Source of the DNA: Gymnorhina tibicen
Taxonomy: Eukaryota > Chordata > Aves > Passeriformes > Artamidae
NCBI GenBank assembly: GCA_013399875.1
Contig: VXAZ01002496.1
Coordinates: 1 to 64,000, forward strand
Length of the DNA stretch: 64,000 nucleotides
Direction of reading: 5' to 3'
Shown in pieces: positions 48,691 through 60,105 of the stretch. How positions within the stretch are numbered: the first letter of the stretch is position 1; each line of letters starts with the position of its first letter. A program made the translations under genes and the position numbers. Under the pieces are notes generated by a model. It had not been told where the DNA came from, ran no database searches, and saw only the letters and a list, made by a program, of their open reading frames with translations.

Positions 48691-49018
48691 TGAATCACTG
48701 GTTATAGCTTAAAATGTGACATAAAGCTTTTGTTGCAAGATGTATGACTCACATTTGGTTCTGAAAATGCAAGTAATAGAAATGACTAGGAATTAATCCT
48801 TATAACAAAGTTGTTCCCCCATCACTTTTATCATCCTACATCCCTTTGGTGTTGTCTCAAGCTTCTACCACAGTTGTTTTGTTTTTGTCTACACTGTTGG
48901 TATGTGACAGAAGTAGCTGACACCAAGAATAGAACCCCCTCTAGACTCCAGATGGAACACCTCGCTGAATGAGAGTGATTCTGCTTAAAATACTTCTAGA
49001 AATACATTCATTAGACAG
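48691..49018. other. Non-coding DNA, nothing recognised
   Basis: Unique AT-rich sequence between the old CR1 and the candidate exon. Confidence 0.5.
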
Positions 49019-49050
49019 CTTTTAAGCCATTTAACACTAATGGATTGTTA

Positions 49051-49380
49051 TGTGGGAGTGAGTTAAACACCTTATAAGATCTAAATATTTTTCCGTTTTG
49101 CATCTACTCCCGTCAGCCAAGCTGGCAATCTTCACCAAGACTGTAATCAAGTCCTGCAGGTTTACAAACGTTGTTATTAATGACTGCTGTTTAACATCAT
49201 CGCTAATTGCCAGTGGAACAGTAACTATCAAGTGAGACTCTGAATATATCATCCTGCTTCCTTCTGAATCTAAACCAGAAACATTTGTCAAGTACTTCTC
49301 CATTTCCACATTATGATTGATAATTTTGCTATTCTTTACTAGTATTGGATCCATCCCATACAATCCAAGACCAACTTTTC
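49051..49380 (-). CDS. Candidate coding exon (unrecognised protein)
   Basis: I do not recognise the family. On the minus strand the frame is open for about 113 codons after an acceptor-like CATCATTTTCAG at about 49381-49392. It reads VGLGLYGMDPILVKNS… through LIVTVPLAISDDVKQQSL to LVKIASLADGSR. Amino-acid composition is balanced: mixed charged and hydrophobic residues, two Asn-X-Ser/Thr-like sites, no low complexity and no runs of rare residues. That is unusual among the open frames of this window. A weak donor-like AAG|GTGTTT lies near 49051. There is no neighbouring exon that clearly continues it. It could be an exon of a large multi-domain protein, a decayed pseudo-exon, or chance. Confidence 0.28.
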
Positions 49381-49767
49381 CACCTGAAAATGATGCTTCT
49401 CTGGAACTTGTTGAGAGAATGTATCTGTTTCAACTGTACCATTGGCAGAAAACCTTCCTAGTTTGGTAGAGGAATTGCAGGAAAGGAGAAAACAAGTCCT
49501 ACTCTGGAGATGCCTGATGTCAACTTCTCAGCTTTCTCCAATTCTGGTGGGAGACTGTCTGTGTGGGGGCCTCCACGGTGGGGTGAGGGGAACAGACATG
49601 CTTGTACATCAGTTCACATGATGATTCCAGCACACTGGCTGGATATGTGCCTTCCGATGGGTTTCCTTTCAGAGCAAAGGCCCCAGAAGAGGCAGCTCCC
49701 CCAGAACTGGCTGAGTGCTTCAGCCTCCCTCCCACGCCTGCGTCACGTGCGAGAGCTGATCGATCTG

Positions 49768-49972
49768 CCAGTGGTTAGGAGGTTTCCCTGGGAAGTGCAT
49801 CCCCAGGTTCGAGTCCTTGCTCTGATTTGGAGTGGTTCCCGGGCCGCCAAGTTGCACTGGCCATTTCTCTTTCTTCCAATGAATACTTAATTGAAATCAG
49901 CTTCAAATCAGACGGAGCAGGAACTTGAATCCACAGCTCCCTTTTATCTCCCGGGAACTTCCTAACCACTGG
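49768..49972. repeat. Imperfect palindrome of two tRNA-like heads
   Basis: The arms are 49768-49832 and 49901-49972 around a loop of about 68 nt. The outer 13 bases (CCAGTGGTTAGGA) are perfectly inverted at 49768-49780 and 49960-49972. The inner arm ends in GATTTGGAG/CTTCAAATC. Each arm has a Pol III-like arrangement: an A-box-like GTGGTTAGGA similar to the tRNA-Glu D-arm, then a B-box-like GGTTCGAGTCC (49806-49816, plus) or GGATTCAAGTTC (49921-49932, minus). A-to-B spacing is about 34-36 nt. The two heads converge. The repeat resembles palindromic tRNA-like elements in reptile genomes as I remember them. I cannot name the family. Confidence 0.7.
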
Positions 49973-50058
49973 ACTGCATACTCTCATTCTCTGTAGCTCG
50001 GTTCATATGTAATTATTTACATGAAGTGGAGAGGTTCCAAGGAGATGGGGGCAAAAGT

Positions 50059-50081
50059 GAGAGAGAGAGAGAGAGAGAGAG
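50059..50081 (+). repeat. (GA)11 microsatellite
   Basis: An uninterrupted GA tract lies about 90 bp beyond the tRNA-like palindrome. Confidence 0.95.
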
Positions 50082-51787
50082 TTAACTAAAGCAGTGTGGG
50101 GGGCAGGGAGAAAACCTGGCCATCCCAGGCCTTCTGGTGGAGAAGTCCAAGTTGCCGTCCCTCTCCTGTCTGGCAGTGCTTGGGAGCTGGGAGCCAGGTT
50201 TTCCCCTCCGGAGGGGAATCACCAAGGCACTGGCCTATTTGTTGCTTGGCCTTCATTCTCTTTCCTTTCTGGGCCTTACATGTGAAAGTTTTGGAAATAC
50301 AGTGGTTTTGTTCTGATATGTAATGAAAACAGATTTTAAAAACTTGAAATAAAAACCCTCTCTCTTATTTCTCCTTCTGAATTGTGAAACAAAAATTCTT
50401 GTTTTGTGGCCAGCCCTGAGTACCAAATCTGAGGCAGAACTTGCAGCAGAAAGACCGATGAAGTCAAACCTGACAAAACCTGATTGTGCATTCCTTTCCC
50501 GTTTGTCAGCAGGCTCTTCTCCCTAATAGATAAAGACTTTTTGGACTATGCTCATGCTGAGGTTGAGGTATATTCTTTCATTCATCCTCTTTAGTCATGC
50601 TGTGGAAACACGACTCCTATTATTTCAGCCCAGTCCACTTCCACACCTCCATGTTCCCAGCGTTGTGCCCAGTCTCTTGCTGAAGAATAGATCAGAATAT
50701 ATCACAGAGGGTTGTTTAATGAAACACTAATCAAACCTGGCCCTTCTGTATCTTCATTATGCACCAACCACCTGGTTCAGACATGGGGAAACCTTCACTT
50801 TCTATTTGGAAGTGCTACTTTTAGGAATCTCTCTCTAGGTTGTGGGGGACAATGCTGCAGGAGGAGACACAAGATGCGGAAGAGAAAAACAGCTTGAGGG
50901 CACCACAGTCTTCCCCCATTCATGGATGTTGGCAGGCCAGGCCTGTGGTGCATGTTCACAGCTTTGCTGCACTGAGGCAATTCAGCTCAGCCCAAGGGTG
51001 AGGCACCTCAAAGCCACTGCCTGGGATGCTGAGTAAGCACCCACGGTGCAGCACTTTACACATCACAATTGCAGCTCTTAATGTAGTGAAGTTGGATTAG
51101 CACAGTGAAGAAAGAGCCTATTGCCAGAAACATGAAACCGGGTATCTGAGGGTCTCTCAAAGCAACACAAACCATCCTATGCAGTGGCTTCACTGACTTT
51201 TGGGACTTTTCATTGGAGGTTACAACTTTCATGTTTCACACTGCATTAACCATTAAGGCTGCAAGCCTATTCCTGCCCTCTGTATTTTGAAGAATACCAA
51301 AGGTGTTCAAAGTTATTCAGAGTGCTGACAGTGCTGCTCTACCTTGCCTATAGCAGAGACTGAAATGCTGTGCTGGAAAATTTATCATACAGAGGTGTCC
51401 ACCAGGAAATACCTGCAATAGGAGCTGCATCAGTTCTTTCATTTTAATTCTTCCCCCTGCTTTATTCCTTCCCCAGAGACTCTACTCTGTTCCCAAATGC
51501 ATTCTTCTTGCTCATCCTTGTTCTACTAAATTGACTTGCACTAGTCTATTTAACTGAATTTTCAGTACCACACATACCTTTTGAACACTTCTTTTTAAAT
51601 ATGTCGAAAGATATTTTTTTCACAGAAATACTTCTTTTATTTTACGTGGCTGATAAGGGTACAGAAATAAAATTGCTGAGTCAAACTTGACAAGATGAGT
51701 TATATGGACAGTTTTGAGTCTTCAGTGAAGAAGCTGCATTAAAAAGGAAAAGCTGTAAGATCATACTTCTTAACTGCAGGGCCATTT
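50082..51787. other. Non-coding DNA, nothing recognised
   Basis: Short overlapping frames on both strands show no protein-like pattern. No transposon signature is visible. Confidence 0.5.
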
Positions 51788-52057
51788 TCACTCACTGGAA
51801 GAACTAGATGGAGTTTTCAGATAAATGCTGATAAAGATGGTTACAGTGAACTCGTTGTAACTCAGGATCATGGAGTAGGGAGGTCGCCATGGATGACCTA
51901 GACTGTTAATCTTGAGGGACTCTTTTTCCTTCACAGTTATTGCAGCAAAGCCATAAATCTGGCATTGCTTTTGAATAAATGCTGGTATAATGCTCTGGGC
52001 ACAGTAGGTGGTGTGCATGATCCTCGGTGACAGGGGTGATGTTATTGTGAAATCCAT
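51788..52057 (-). CDS. Possible exon (unrecognised), weak
   Basis: The minus-strand frame is open for 89 codons. It begins MDFTITSPLSPRIMHTTYC, continues through IIPAFIQKQCQIYGFAAI to YNEFTVTIFISIYLKT, and ends in a Ser run. Residue composition is balanced, and the Ser run overlaps a donor-like CCA|GTGAGT at the 3' end. There is no acceptor with a polypyrimidine tract upstream, and I recognise no domain. It lies about 2.4 kb upstream (in minus orientation) of the candidate at 49.05-49.38 kb, so the two could belong to one gene. That is speculation. Chance is the main alternative. Confidence 0.15.
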   Translation of the reverse strand: MDFTITSPLSPRIMHTTYCAQSIIPAFIQKQCQIYGFAAITVKEKESLKINSLGHPWRPPYSMILSYNEFTVTIFISIYLKTPSSSSSE

Positions 52058-54524
52058 CTTGTCTGGGCCTATCTCACATCCCTAAACATTCAGGACTGGT
52101 AGCAGGTTTTGCTTGGAGACAGTTATTTTAGCAGCAACATCGAAAGGTTGCCTTGTGAAAGCTGTCCTTATTCTAAATGTCTCCATGCTCCTTCAGTATA
52201 GTGAGTGAGTTATGCTGCATCCACTGCAGAATGACTGGAAATCAACTCAAACAAACAACTCAAACCTGGAGGTCGATGATTTGGTTCCAGGCATTGTTTT
52301 ATTACAGAGGAAGAAGCAAATGAAAATTTCACTTTTGTGCTTGAAGGCATCCTGTAGCCTGGTTAGTAGAAACCTTCAGTGCATAAATCAAAGCTTAGCT
52401 CAAGCAGCAGGTTGGCTTTGCTATTGAGTTTATAAATGCTTTTTGCAGCTTAAATTATGTCAGCTTTGATATTTATGGAACTGTGGAAGTGCTGAGTCAA
52501 AAGCATTCACATTAATAAGGAAGTGGGCTGATGCCAGTGTCGACCAGTGTTATTAAGCTAAGAAGTTCTTTGGCATGGCTGAGCTATGGAAGATATAACC
52601 AAATTTATCTCTTGTGGATAGTAATTTAATTCATGGCTTCTGATTCATGTCTTTGTCTTGGACTGAAGCTACCAACTTTCTTATCAACCAGCTAAGAAAA
52701 ATTTATTTTTTTAGAAAGGTTTGACCATATTTTCAAGAAGGGCCACTCATTTATCAGGAATGTATCTTAGTAGCAGCCAGTGCCTTACTGATACGTTACT
52801 GGTTTGCATCTTGCTGGACACACCGCTTCTGACTGGTGAGAGTTTAAATAGTGAGATTTATTTCTCTGAGGCCCTGCACAGATTAGTGCAGCACTACAGC
52901 TGGTCTCTTGTACCAGGGGGTACCTGGTAGAGATTGAGTGGTTACAACTCTGCCTTTTTTCCATATGGTGCTGCTGGGAAGATTTGGGATCCTAGGCAAG
53001 TACAACAGTTCCTTTGCTTTGCTTGTCCCCAGGCAGTGCACTAAGAGAAAGATGTCTCTCATGTATCTTTGGTGTTTCCTCATCAGAAAAACCTAAGAAT
53101 ATGAAAAGAAGTGGTTTCACCAGTGTAGCTTTATGTAGAATAAAAATTTTAAACATACGAAGTGACTGTTTTTCATTGTTGCTGGTGATTAATATGGTTT
53201 TTTTTTCCTTGGCATGGGAGATGTCCATTTATTAGGGTTGCTATAAAGCAGTTGCAGTTTCTGGGCGACAGGCAACTTACTGCTCCCTTTTGGATGCACT
53301 TCCATCATTTCCACATGTGTTTTTCAGCAGTCACAAAGCTTTGTGGCAGGATGCAGTAGAAGGTATTATTATTGCAATTTTGTAACGCAGCTATGGTCAC
53401 ACATGACTGGGGCAGATGGAAGCTCTCTGAGGTTTTTCTATTTGTGTTTTCAAGGTGGTATACTCCCTAACGTAACATACTCTGCATGTCTCAGCCAGAA
53501 AAACCCAAATGAGAAATTAGGAATATCAGTTTCACCTACCAAAGCTGGCTGAACAAGCATTTAAAGCAAGTCTTATTGGTCACCCTATGGACATGTCTAG
53601 AAAACCACTTTCACAAGAAGACCCTGAAAGGCTCACTAAAGCCTCAAGAGTTTGTGTTTGTTTTCTTTTTCCCCAGTGGTACATACCATTTGGCTGAAGA
53701 GGCTTGAAAACATTGTGGGTTTGGGCCTTCTTTATGCTTAATCCATCCTCAGGTCTCTCCACCCTGCCAGGAAGTTCCTGGGCATATAGACTGTGTGTCA
53801 GATGAGCAGGGAAAGGGCATTGTTACGACTTTTAAGCAGAGATTTGTTTAGAAAGGGAGGAAGCCTAGTGTTCTGGGGAGAACAAAAGAGAGGTTTTGGT
53901 GAAGTGGTATTTGCCACAATTACAGGGGAAGACTTTTGGGGTTGGATTCAGCTGTTGTGTGGATGGGTGCAAATACAGGCTAGCTGCTGATTACAGCAGT
54001 CGTGCCAGATGTGCATCAGCCTATGAGAGTGTGAAGTTTCACTTACAGCCTTTTTATTCCTACTCATGGCAGGCTGCTTTTTCTCTTCTTTCAGCTTTCT
54101 CTTGCTAATGTTTGTGATGAACAGTCATCTGCTCCTTGTAATTGGAAGGGCATTACAAGCCATGGATGCCGTTGTTGCGGTAAATCACTTCCTTCTCATG
54201 GCTCTTATGTCCTTGCTTTTTAAGAACAAGCTCTGTTTGGCATCTGAGAATAGGATAACATCAAGTGTCTGCCTCTGTCCAACTGAGCATCTGCAGGGTC
54301 TATTGTGCAGATGCATTTAACGTGGCCTGGCACCAGGAACATTATCTCTGTCCCTAGAATGGCCTGGGATGTAATTGGATGTCAAATCCCCATACATTAC
54401 AGCCTCAAGCAGACTACTGCAGTTTGCCACAAGCTTGGATTGTCTACTCCCTTTAAAAAGAAAAGCTAGGATTTTGCTTTGTGAAACTCATCACACCCCT
54501 TACAATGCAAATCATACAACAAAA
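52058..54524. other. Non-coding DNA, nothing recognised
   Basis: No gene or transposon is supported in about 2.5 kb. Confidence 0.5.
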
Positions 54525-54862
54525 ACATAGAACAGGCTGGTTTGGAAGGGAGTTCCAACTCCCCTGCCATGGACAGGGATGGCTTCCACTAGATCAGGTA
54601 GCTCAAAACCTCATTCAACCAGGCCTTGAACCCTTCCAGGGATGCAGCATTCACCACTTCCCTGGACAGCCTGCTCCAGTGTTTGACAACCCTTTTGGTG
54701 AAGAAATTTTTCCTAATACCCAAACTAAGTCTCCCCTGGTGTGACCTGAGGCCATTTTCTCTTGTCCTATTGCCTGTTACTTGGCAGAAGAGACTGAACC
54801 CCACCTCACTAAAACCCCCTTTCAGGTCCTTGTAGAGGAGCCATGCTGTGAACTCTGTGCTG
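54525..54862 (-). mobile_element. Avian CR1 LINE, 3' part of ORF2 and 3' UTR
   Basis: On the minus strand a 93-codon frame (54589-54870) encodes the C-terminal tail of CR1 ORF2, with the diagnostic IRKNFFTKRVVKHWSRL and EVVNAASLEGFKAWL segments (family form IRKNFFT.RVV.HWN.LP.EVV..PSLE.FK..L). To the left, the antisense 3' UTR phrases CCCCTGCCATGGACAGGGAT and CCACTAGATCAGGTAGCTCA follow. The terminal octamer tail is missing or degraded. The copy is about 340 bp and 5'-truncated. Its frame is intact over this short piece, so it is younger than the copies at 11.6 and 48.1 kb, but it holds no complete reverse-transcriptase or endonuclease domain. Confidence 0.93.
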
Positions 54863-57800
54863 AAAACCAAACAACCCAGTGTACAAATGCATCAGGAGAG
54901 CATCTGTAGGACATCTGCTCTGCTCCTGCCAGTTCTCCCAGAGCCCATCAGCTCCCTGGCCCTTCAAAGCATGGGCACAAGCCCTAGAACAGAGTTTGCA
55001 GTGACACAGGGATTCACCCAGGCAATGATAAGCCCATTTTATTGAGCTGCTCAATAGAGCTTCAAAACATTAAACTGTCTTCTAAAGACTCATTAGGAGC
55101 AGTTATGGGCTGCTTGTGTGGTCCACAGATCACAGCACAAAAGCTGTGTTGCTAAGATAATGTTTCAGCTCCCCAAAATACAAGTGACGGGGTTGCATGA
55201 GTAAGGAAATGAGGCTGACATGAATAGAAGATCCATCCCTGGGTCCCAGTCAGTGTTAACTATGTTGCCCACACTTTGCTTTCTCCCTTCCAGTTCATCC
55301 ATCTTGAGTGCCACCTTAGGCCAAGCAGTGAGGTGTCCCTCTCCTTCATTACAGGCCACCCCTGGGGCTCACTCTCTCTTTCTAAATCCTGGGAGAGCTG
55401 AATCACACTCTTGATTCCCTGTAGAGCATGGGAGAGTGTTTCTACTAGTGCTGGGCACACAGGGAGAGCCGTGGGAAGACAAGACAGGACTGCTAGCACT
55501 GGAATGGCATTTGCGTGCGTGCACCTTCTAACAAGGGTATACTGTAAGGTGATGAGTGGTCCTTAAGTGAGCAGGACCCTGGACCAGTCATCTATAGCTA
55601 AAACACAACTGATTATAACTTACAGAGTGTAGTTTAGAGGTAGCACTTAATTTAATGGCATGTGCTAATTGTTAGTCATGTTGACTTTACAATGCAGGCA
55701 ACATTTCATTGATGCTCTAAAAAAGAAGGGTAAATAAAAGGCAAGCATAAAGCCCAATGCAGCAAGACTTAATTCTGCAGAATGGTTGCTTGCTTTTTCA
55801 TTTCACCAGTGGAAGTCTCTAAAATAAACAGAACAACCAATTTAAAGCAGATGCATGGAACAACAATCAGGTTTCATCTCTGGTTTTAATCTTTTTAAAC
55901 CACAGTGTTTGGTTCTCAGAGCTCAAAGGAACTGCAGACTGAATCAGAAGTTAGCTATAAGTTAGCAGCTTGGAGGAAGCAGATTTGTGGCTGTATAACA
56001 GGGAGAGATGAAACATCCCTGTTTAAATAACTAAATTATAATAAAATATGCAAGTAATGGAATCTGGAAACAAATGAACATCCAGAGGTCCTGCCTGTGA
56101 ACTTGTTATCAGCTACAGCTTGGGGACAATAGAGCTAAGCAGTAAATGGCCAGCTCAAGCACTGCTTCTTAAATGATGAAACAGTAAACTCACAATTTTT
56201 ATTGGTAGTTGCTAACCTGTGCGCCACAAAAAATGAAATGTGGAGTAAATCAATGTTGTGTGAAAACAGGGCTTTATTACTGAGGAGTAGTATGATCACA
56301 TTTTTACTGCTCTTGGTGACTTTTGGGAGGGACTACATAACAAAGTTGCAAATACAAAAAAAGCCCTCTGGAAAGCCACATGGGTCTGATTTCCCATTTC
56401 CCTGCCCACTTTGTCATCGTTTACCTCAGAGGCTTTGCATAATTGTGTGTGACTACCCACAGCTTCTGATCTCGTGAGACTGAAGTCATTCTTCAAACAG
56501 CAGTCAGCTTTTAAGGACTTGATGGAGGGGGAGATGATGCTGGGCAGGACAGCTAAGCTAAGACAAAGAAATATTTTTCAGACAGGGGAGTGAATGCTGG
56601 AAATTCTCTGGGGACCAGTCTTGTGACACAGTTATACTGCTGCAGACAAGTTTTCAAAGCTGTGGCTGGGGTGTGTGCCTCTTGCCAGCCTGGCTCAAAT
56701 AAGCTGTGCAAAGCAGGGGTGCTTACCTGTGTGTGTTTGCACAGGGTTACCAGGACACTTGCTGAGAACATAAAAAAACCCAAAATGGTGCTGGAGGGAA
56801 GTTTCACAAACCTAGTGGAACCTCAGTAGGGTTTTGGTTTGGTTTCCTTTCATGCAGTTTGAATGGATAATTTAGACATTTTCTCACTGGCAAGTGTGAG
56901 CTCCAAAATCTTTAATACCAAATCACCCTTGGTCACAGGGTGCATTGCAGAAGGACTGTGACATCCCAGTGTGCTTGGTGTGAGGGTGAGCAACCACCTG
57001 TGCTGAGGAGTGCACCGTGGGCAGAGAGGAGACAGAGATCAGGCTGTGCCCACAGGTGTTGCCCTCAGCAGCAGCACCTGTATGGAAGTGGAAAGGCAGG
57101 TTATTTTACCTCTCTTTGCCATGTTTTGTGTTGCTGATGCACAGTCTCCCAGAGACAGGGAGAGATATGAATGACAGTGGTGATGTTGTGGCTGCAGCAG
57201 GCGGGGAGGGATGCAGCTCAGGAGAATGTGCTTAATTCAGTGATAAGGACTGGAGTGCTTTGCATTTAGGTAGGGTCTAATCCATTACCTAGCAAACATG
57301 TTGTCTGTCATTTTGCAGTCTTCCTCATATTTCTGCGTCTTTCTTTGCCTTTTTTTCCCCATTGTGAGTTACTTATCTTTAAGCGATTTCTCTTTAAGGG
57401 CCCCTGTAAGTAGGCAATATGTAGCAGTAGAATCTGCAGGCATCTATGACGTGGTGCCTAATGAACCCCCACTAGTGCTCAGTAAAGACATTTACCTTGT
57501 CATGTTCATTGAAGGCTCATCTCCTGATCCAAAAGATCCTATTGATCTTTTTTTTCTCCTTGGATTTACAGTTCCAGACTGTGAGATCACAGGACAGCCT
57601 GATATTTGTTATAATTTCCAAATGTGGAGATAGTACCTTCCTCCCCTTTTGCTACTCACATACGTGTAATTAATTTGTGCTCACAGCTTCTCATGCTGAT
57701 CTCCAGCCTTATTTTAAAACAGCCGTCCTCACCCCCTTTCTCCACTCCTTATGTGTAGTTTCAGCATGCTTTGGTCTATTTCTTTGTAAAAACGCTCAAA

Positions 57801-60068
57801 AGCAGCACCAGAAATTATGAAACCACTTAAGCCTTCAGATAAAAAAAAAATCCAGAACTGTTTATATTCACAAATGGTACCTATTTAAACAGTTTTTGCA
57901 ACTATTGCTTCCTCTGGTAGCAAGCTTAATTTTAAAAAAATTGAATTTAATTCCAAAAGGATAAATAGGACAGCAGATATTTACAGAAGAATTGGATTGT
58001 TGTTATGAAAAGAGAATTTCCTCCACAGCCTTCCAAATGTGATCTAAACAACATCTTACAAAAGACTAAAACACAATCTATCAGTCCAGCACAGAAAAAG
58101 TATAACCCCAAGCATTCTTGTAATAACAAAACATTACTGATAAACAGAGTAAAGACTGCAGGGCCATTTTTCTACCCTCTGTTTCTGCTCTATCCTATTA
58201 AGCTCTTTCTGCAGCACAATGAGAGTCAGTGTTATAAAATGGGTAACTAAATTCTGCATAATATCCGTTTAAACGCATTAATTAAGAAAATACATGTGCT
58301 TTGCTGGTAGAAAAGAATCTTAGTCCCTAAGAAGCATAGAAGAAAGGTGAAAATGTGGGATGATGAGCAAGTTGTCCAGCCCAGAGCTTGCATGCTGCAG
58401 CCCTGTCCCTGTAGGCTCCCTTTGAAACAGCAGAAAATACTCCAGTACATGGCAGGAGGCAAGCAGCCATGTGGATGTTTGCATATTTTGATGGACATGA
58501 TGACAGCCTTGGCAAATGATAGGAGCTTTACCCTGAGTCCTGCTGAGAAATACCAGTAGTGAAGGAATACAGTATTCAGATGCTACATGAATTCATTTCT
58601 CATCTTCTTTAGACACAATGCAACTAAGGACAAGCCTGTCTTGCTGGTTAGGTAAAATTGGAAGGAGCGTAAAAGTCATCACGACTTCCAGACCAATGGG
58701 GTACAAAAGCAGTTTGCACCTTTTCCTGGCTGCAGCAGACTGCTATGATTTATTGATGGATTCCACCCCCAGTATTTCAGTGTCAAAATCAGTTTACTGC
58801 TTGTGTTCCTTCTCTAGGAACTGAAGTATCAGACTGATTAAAATATGAGAAAATATACAAGAGGTGTTTTATTTAGGCAGCTTTTCTATCAGGAGAGAAA
58901 TAAATGAAAAAGAAAAACAGTACAAAATCTGACAATTTATCATCACACAACTACAAGCATGATGATACAAAAAAGTAGTTTGACAAAAATTAAAATACCC
59001 TTCTATCCCTGGTGATTTTGACCACTTGCAAAGTCTTTAGGCACCAAGGCATAAAGTGTGGCCTTGTCATTAACCCAGTATGCCTTTCACAGGGAGAGGA
59101 GCGTCTTCATTGTAAAGGCATTTGACCATCTTACACTCAGGGCTGATTCTTGTTGTACCTCATGACATCATTCCAAATGTTTTAGTGGTTACCAACTGTT
59201 TTGCTGGACAGTAAAGGAAGCTGATCAAAGCTCAGCTCCACAGACATGTTGATGATATCTATTTTTTGTAGTGCTTCCCCCTAACCAAGCCCTGCATTCT
59301 CCTCCAGAATCAACAAGGGCGTATGCGCCACAGGTCTGCAAAGGGAAATGGCTTTGGATTATTTTTTTCCCAAGGAACCAGCTTGCTCTGAACATACCTT
59401 TGTCCTAAGCACTACAAGAACTAAGTGCTAAATATTGCATCATGACACCCTGTTTCTGCTGGAAGAGTCTTCACAGAGGGAAAGGAGGGCCTTGGCATTC
59501 TGTGCATTCCTTGCTTGCAGTCAGGTCAGCTTAAAAAGATAAAAGTGCAATCTGCTGCTTGCTATCCGTCATGAGAAATGAAGCCTGATAACTCTGGAGT
59601 AATGTTTAGCTTGTCATTCTTGGGCCATTACACTGAGTTAGGAGTGCTAGAAGAAGGGATTTATTTCCCTCTCTCTCTCTTACTGTAATAAGTCTCAGAT
59701 TAATAATACTGCGGGCTTCAAAGTCTGTTTTGTTCATAGCTGCTGGCTGGGGAACAGGAGAAAACAAAGATCAGATTTGCAATGAACTGGGCATTAAATC
59801 CCTTCAAAAAGTGTCTTTTGGCACCATGGTGAAGAGCTATTAATGACATTCCTGGATGACTGCAGAAAAATAACAAGTTTTTATAAATGGCTATAACATC
59901 TCAGATTAGCTACCTGACAAATAGGTGTTTTCAATTGATTTAGGGTGCAGATCTCCTTTCTGCTAAGGCCTTTTTCCATTGCTGCTTTATAGGAGCATAA
60001 AAGGGAATCAGGACCCAGTTTAAATGGGAATGAGGCTTTCGGGATGTAGCCACCTTCTTGACAAACAA
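54863..60068. other. Non-coding DNA, nothing firmly recognised
   Basis: About 5.2 kb without a supported gene. The 111-codon frame at 57298-57633 overlaps sequence (CATCTCCTGATCCAAAAGAT) that looks like part of an ancient amniote repeat. A short CT run lies at about 59671-59680. Confidence 0.45.
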
Positions 60069-60105
60069 GATCAACCATGGATCAACCATGTGTGGGTCAA
60101 CCATG
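60069..60105 (+). repeat. Three copies of an 11-bp unit
   Basis: GATCAACCATG occurs at 60069-60079 and 60080-60090, and GGTCAACCATG at 60095-60105 after a 4-base spacer. This is a small local tandem duplication. Confidence 0.9.

Noticed and set aside
57298..57633. 111-codon plus-strand frame with an acceptor-like TTTTGCAG
   Set aside because: The part around 57520-57550 looks like an ancient amniote repeat phrase and the rest is T-rich. There is no domain.
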